Shown here piece after piece: positions 11,534 through 12,806 of a stretch of 12,806 nt of DNA. Under the pieces are notes generated by a model, which had not been told where the DNA came from, ran no database searches, and saw only the letters and a list, made by a program, of their open reading frames with translations. Within the stretch, counting starts at the first letter, position 1, and each line of letters opens with the position of its first letter. The position numbers and the translations under genes are program-made. The DNA comes from an uncultured Candidatus Saccharibacteria bacterium. GTDB taxonomy: Bacteria; Patescibacteriota; Saccharimonadia; Saccharimonadales; Saccharimonadaceae. The stretch lies in NCBI GenBank assembly GCA_938036785.1, contig CALHWE010000004.1:1-12806 (forward strand). Direction: 5' to 3'.

Positions 11534-12580
11534 ATGCATCACGAAACTTCGCACGCCACACCAGCGCATGACTACCAGCAAGCACTCGTGCAAACAGTCG
11601 GTGATTTTCTACAGCACGCACCCATGGCCGACACACTGCCAGACGCAGCCACCGTCTTTGTACATGATGAATGCAATCCTGATTCAATTGGGGCAATTGC
11701 TACTGCATGTTCACCGCACGTTCCGGCTGATGACCGATTTGATTTTCAAGAAACACATATTACAGGGCACCGCGTTGATGGGTCGTCAGTTGCTGGACGT
11801 GTTATTGAGGAAAACCAGGATAATATCACGCTGACTGATAGTGCGATGAATCCTAATCATCGCGTTCTCAACTTGCCGCTACCCGACCAACACGCCGTCT
11901 TGCAAGCCGCTTTTACAAAAGACCGTACGCCAACCAAACGTCAGCTGAGCGAACTGGAAACACTATGGCGATATGACAGCGTCAAAACTGCACTCGGTGT
12001 TGGCATCACGGCGCTGCAAGCATTGGCGCGAGCATCATACCCTACTCAGTCAGTTGCCGATATGCTAGCGCTTAAATCACCCACTACACCAAACGTCGTG
12101 CTTGCCGTGTGGGATGTGTCGCATTCAACCAAGGAGATGGCGCGTAATGACGGAGAGCTGCGCTCATTTCTCATTCGCTTTGGTAGCCAAGCACTCACTG
12201 CCATGCAACGTTATGGTGGCGAACTGATCGACTGGACAGGCGACGGGCAGAATTTTGCAGTGCCACTACCGCGCAGCGACAATGCGCGTTTCTCATGTGA
12301 GCAGCGGGCGGCTTTTGGCAACAAGACGCTCATTCCGCTGCTCAATGATCTTACTGATATCGCTCACGCGCATGATGAGTACGCTATTCGCCTGACCGCT
12401 GGTTTTGGCCGACTCGACAATGTTCCCGGTGGACACGTGAGCCCAGAGCTCTTTGGTATGACGAAATTATCCAAGCGTCAGCCGCGCGACCAGCTGTCAA
12501 TTGCCCTGACTGGCGACGCCTACGACATGCTCGTGCCTGCTTTGCCTGACAGATTGCGGCATTATCTGTACCACGATTAA
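11534..12580 (+). CDS. Class III nucleotidyl-cyclase-like protein with unknown N-terminal domain
   Basis: The C-terminal part of this 348-residue protein (about 186-345) resembles the adenylate/guanylate cyclase catalytic domain: VVLAVWDVSHSTKEM (188-202) with the first metal Asp D194, and YGGELIDWTGDGQNFAVPLP (227-246) with the second metal Asp D237, then LTAGFGRLDNV (287-297) in place of the hG-x-V strand and SIALTGDAYDML (322-333). The Asn and Arg that stabilise the transition state are not obvious, so it may be inactive, or a receptor or GGDEF-like relative. Residues 1-185 match no domain I know; the start is His-rich and there is no transmembrane segment, so it is cytoplasmic. It ends 3 bp from the converging ABC gene. 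The ATG sits 7 nt behind its -10 box. Confidence 0.6.
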   Translation: MHHETSHATPAHDYQQALVQTVGDFLQHAPMADTLPDAATVFVHDECNPDSIGAIATACSPHVPADDRFDFQETHITGHRVDGSSVAGRVIEENQDNITLTDSAMNPNHRVLNLPLPDQHAVLQAAFTKDRTPTKRQLSELETLWRYDSVKTALGVGITALQALARASYPTQSVADMLALKSPTTPNVVLAVWDVSHSTKEMARNDGELRSFLIRFGSQALTAMQRYGGELIDWTGDGQNFAVPLPRSDNARFSCEQRAAFGNKTLIPLLNDLTDIAHAHDEYAIRLTAGFGRLDNVPGGHVSPELFGMTKLSKRQPRDQLSIALTGDAYDMLVPALPDRLRHYLYHD

Positions 12581-12583
12581 ATC

Positions 12584-12806
12584 CTAGCTACGCCTTTTAC
12601 TGTTCTTGCTGGGCCGAAGCAACTTATCTTTGAGCATTAGCACCACATCCGCCTCTTTAGCGAGCTGTTTGCTGTGAGTCACGACGATGACGCATTTGTT
12701 GTTTTCGTGGGCAGCTTGGCGCAGGATAGTGATGATATCAGCGGCGGTAGCTTCGTCCAGGTTGCCGGTCGGCTCGTCCGCCAAGATGATCGGTGCATGC
12801 GAGACG
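12584..12806 (-). CDS. ABC transporter ATP-binding protein, C-terminal fragment
   Basis: The gene enters from beyond the right edge; 73 C-terminal residues are visible. It shows the Walker B strand IILADEPTGNLD, with the catalytic Glu and D-loop, and the H-loop VVTHS. The DEPTGNLD wording is typical of the MacB/LolD/FtsE group of ATPases, which usually work with FtsX- or MacB-like permeases to move lipids, lipoproteins or peptides or to signal across the membrane. It ends in a basic tail (RPSKNSKRRS) with a TAG stop at 12586-12584. Walker A, the signature motif and the start are outside the window, so the subtype is open. Confidence 0.9.
   Translation of the reverse strand, partial: VSHAPIILADEPTGNLDEATAADIITILRQAAHENNKCVIVVTHSKQLAKEADVVLMLKDKLLRPSKNSKRRS

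Overview
The sequence comes from a bacterium using the standard code (TGA, TAG and TAA all end genes), with compact, mostly single-gene units and roughly even GC. Small proteins, short intergenic gaps, an actinobacterial-type DUF6879 gene, a cysteine-free UvrC and promoters sitting directly on start codons would suit a Candidate Phyla Radiation bacterium, most likely a Saccharibacteria (TM7) relative. That assignment is an inference; no marker gene here proves it.

Layout. Positions 1-55 hold the 3' part of a tRNA-Gly(CCC) with encoded CCA, then its terminator. Two plus-strand genes follow: a diacylglycerol-kinase-like lipid kinase (98-1018) and a DUF6879 protein (about 1041-1658). From 1768 to 9895 every gene is on the minus strand. 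In transcription order, from right to left, these are: an isoprenylcysteine-methyltransferase-like membrane protein and an apolipoprotein N-acyltransferase-like protein as a pair; a six-helix membrane protein; an AraC-type regulator; a VOC / DUF1905 / DUF1697 cluster; a uracil-DNA-glycosylase-family protein; a nucleotidyltransferase-like protein; and UvrC. The 635-bp gap 9896-10530 holds overlapping divergent promoters, a possible 21-residue leaderless small ORF, three stem-loops, a 242-nt stretch with no G on the plus strand, a pair of direct repeats, a 22-bp perfect palindrome and a good promoter. Rightward from there are a membrane-anchored glycoside-hydrolase-like protein (10531-11478) and a class III nucleotidyl-cyclase-like protein (11534-12580). 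The window ends in the C-terminal part of an ABC transporter ATPase on the minus strand.

How it works together. Two DNA repair genes (uvrC and the UDG-family gene) lie near each other but have separate promoters. The lipid kinase, Lnt-like and ICMT-like genes concern the membrane or lipids. The glycoside-hydrolase-like protein probably acts outside the cell on a glycan. The AraC regulator lies directly upstream of the VOC cluster and is the obvious candidate to control it.

The strongest window-wide signal is promoter architecture: seven annotated genes and one candidate small ORF have a -10-like hexamer ending 6-8 nt before the start codon, which predicts leaderless mRNAs. It also corrects two gene starts. 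Only the VOC and glycoside-hydrolase genes show a clear Shine-Dalgarno sequence. The most unusual DNA is the G-free tract and the regulatory elements to its right.
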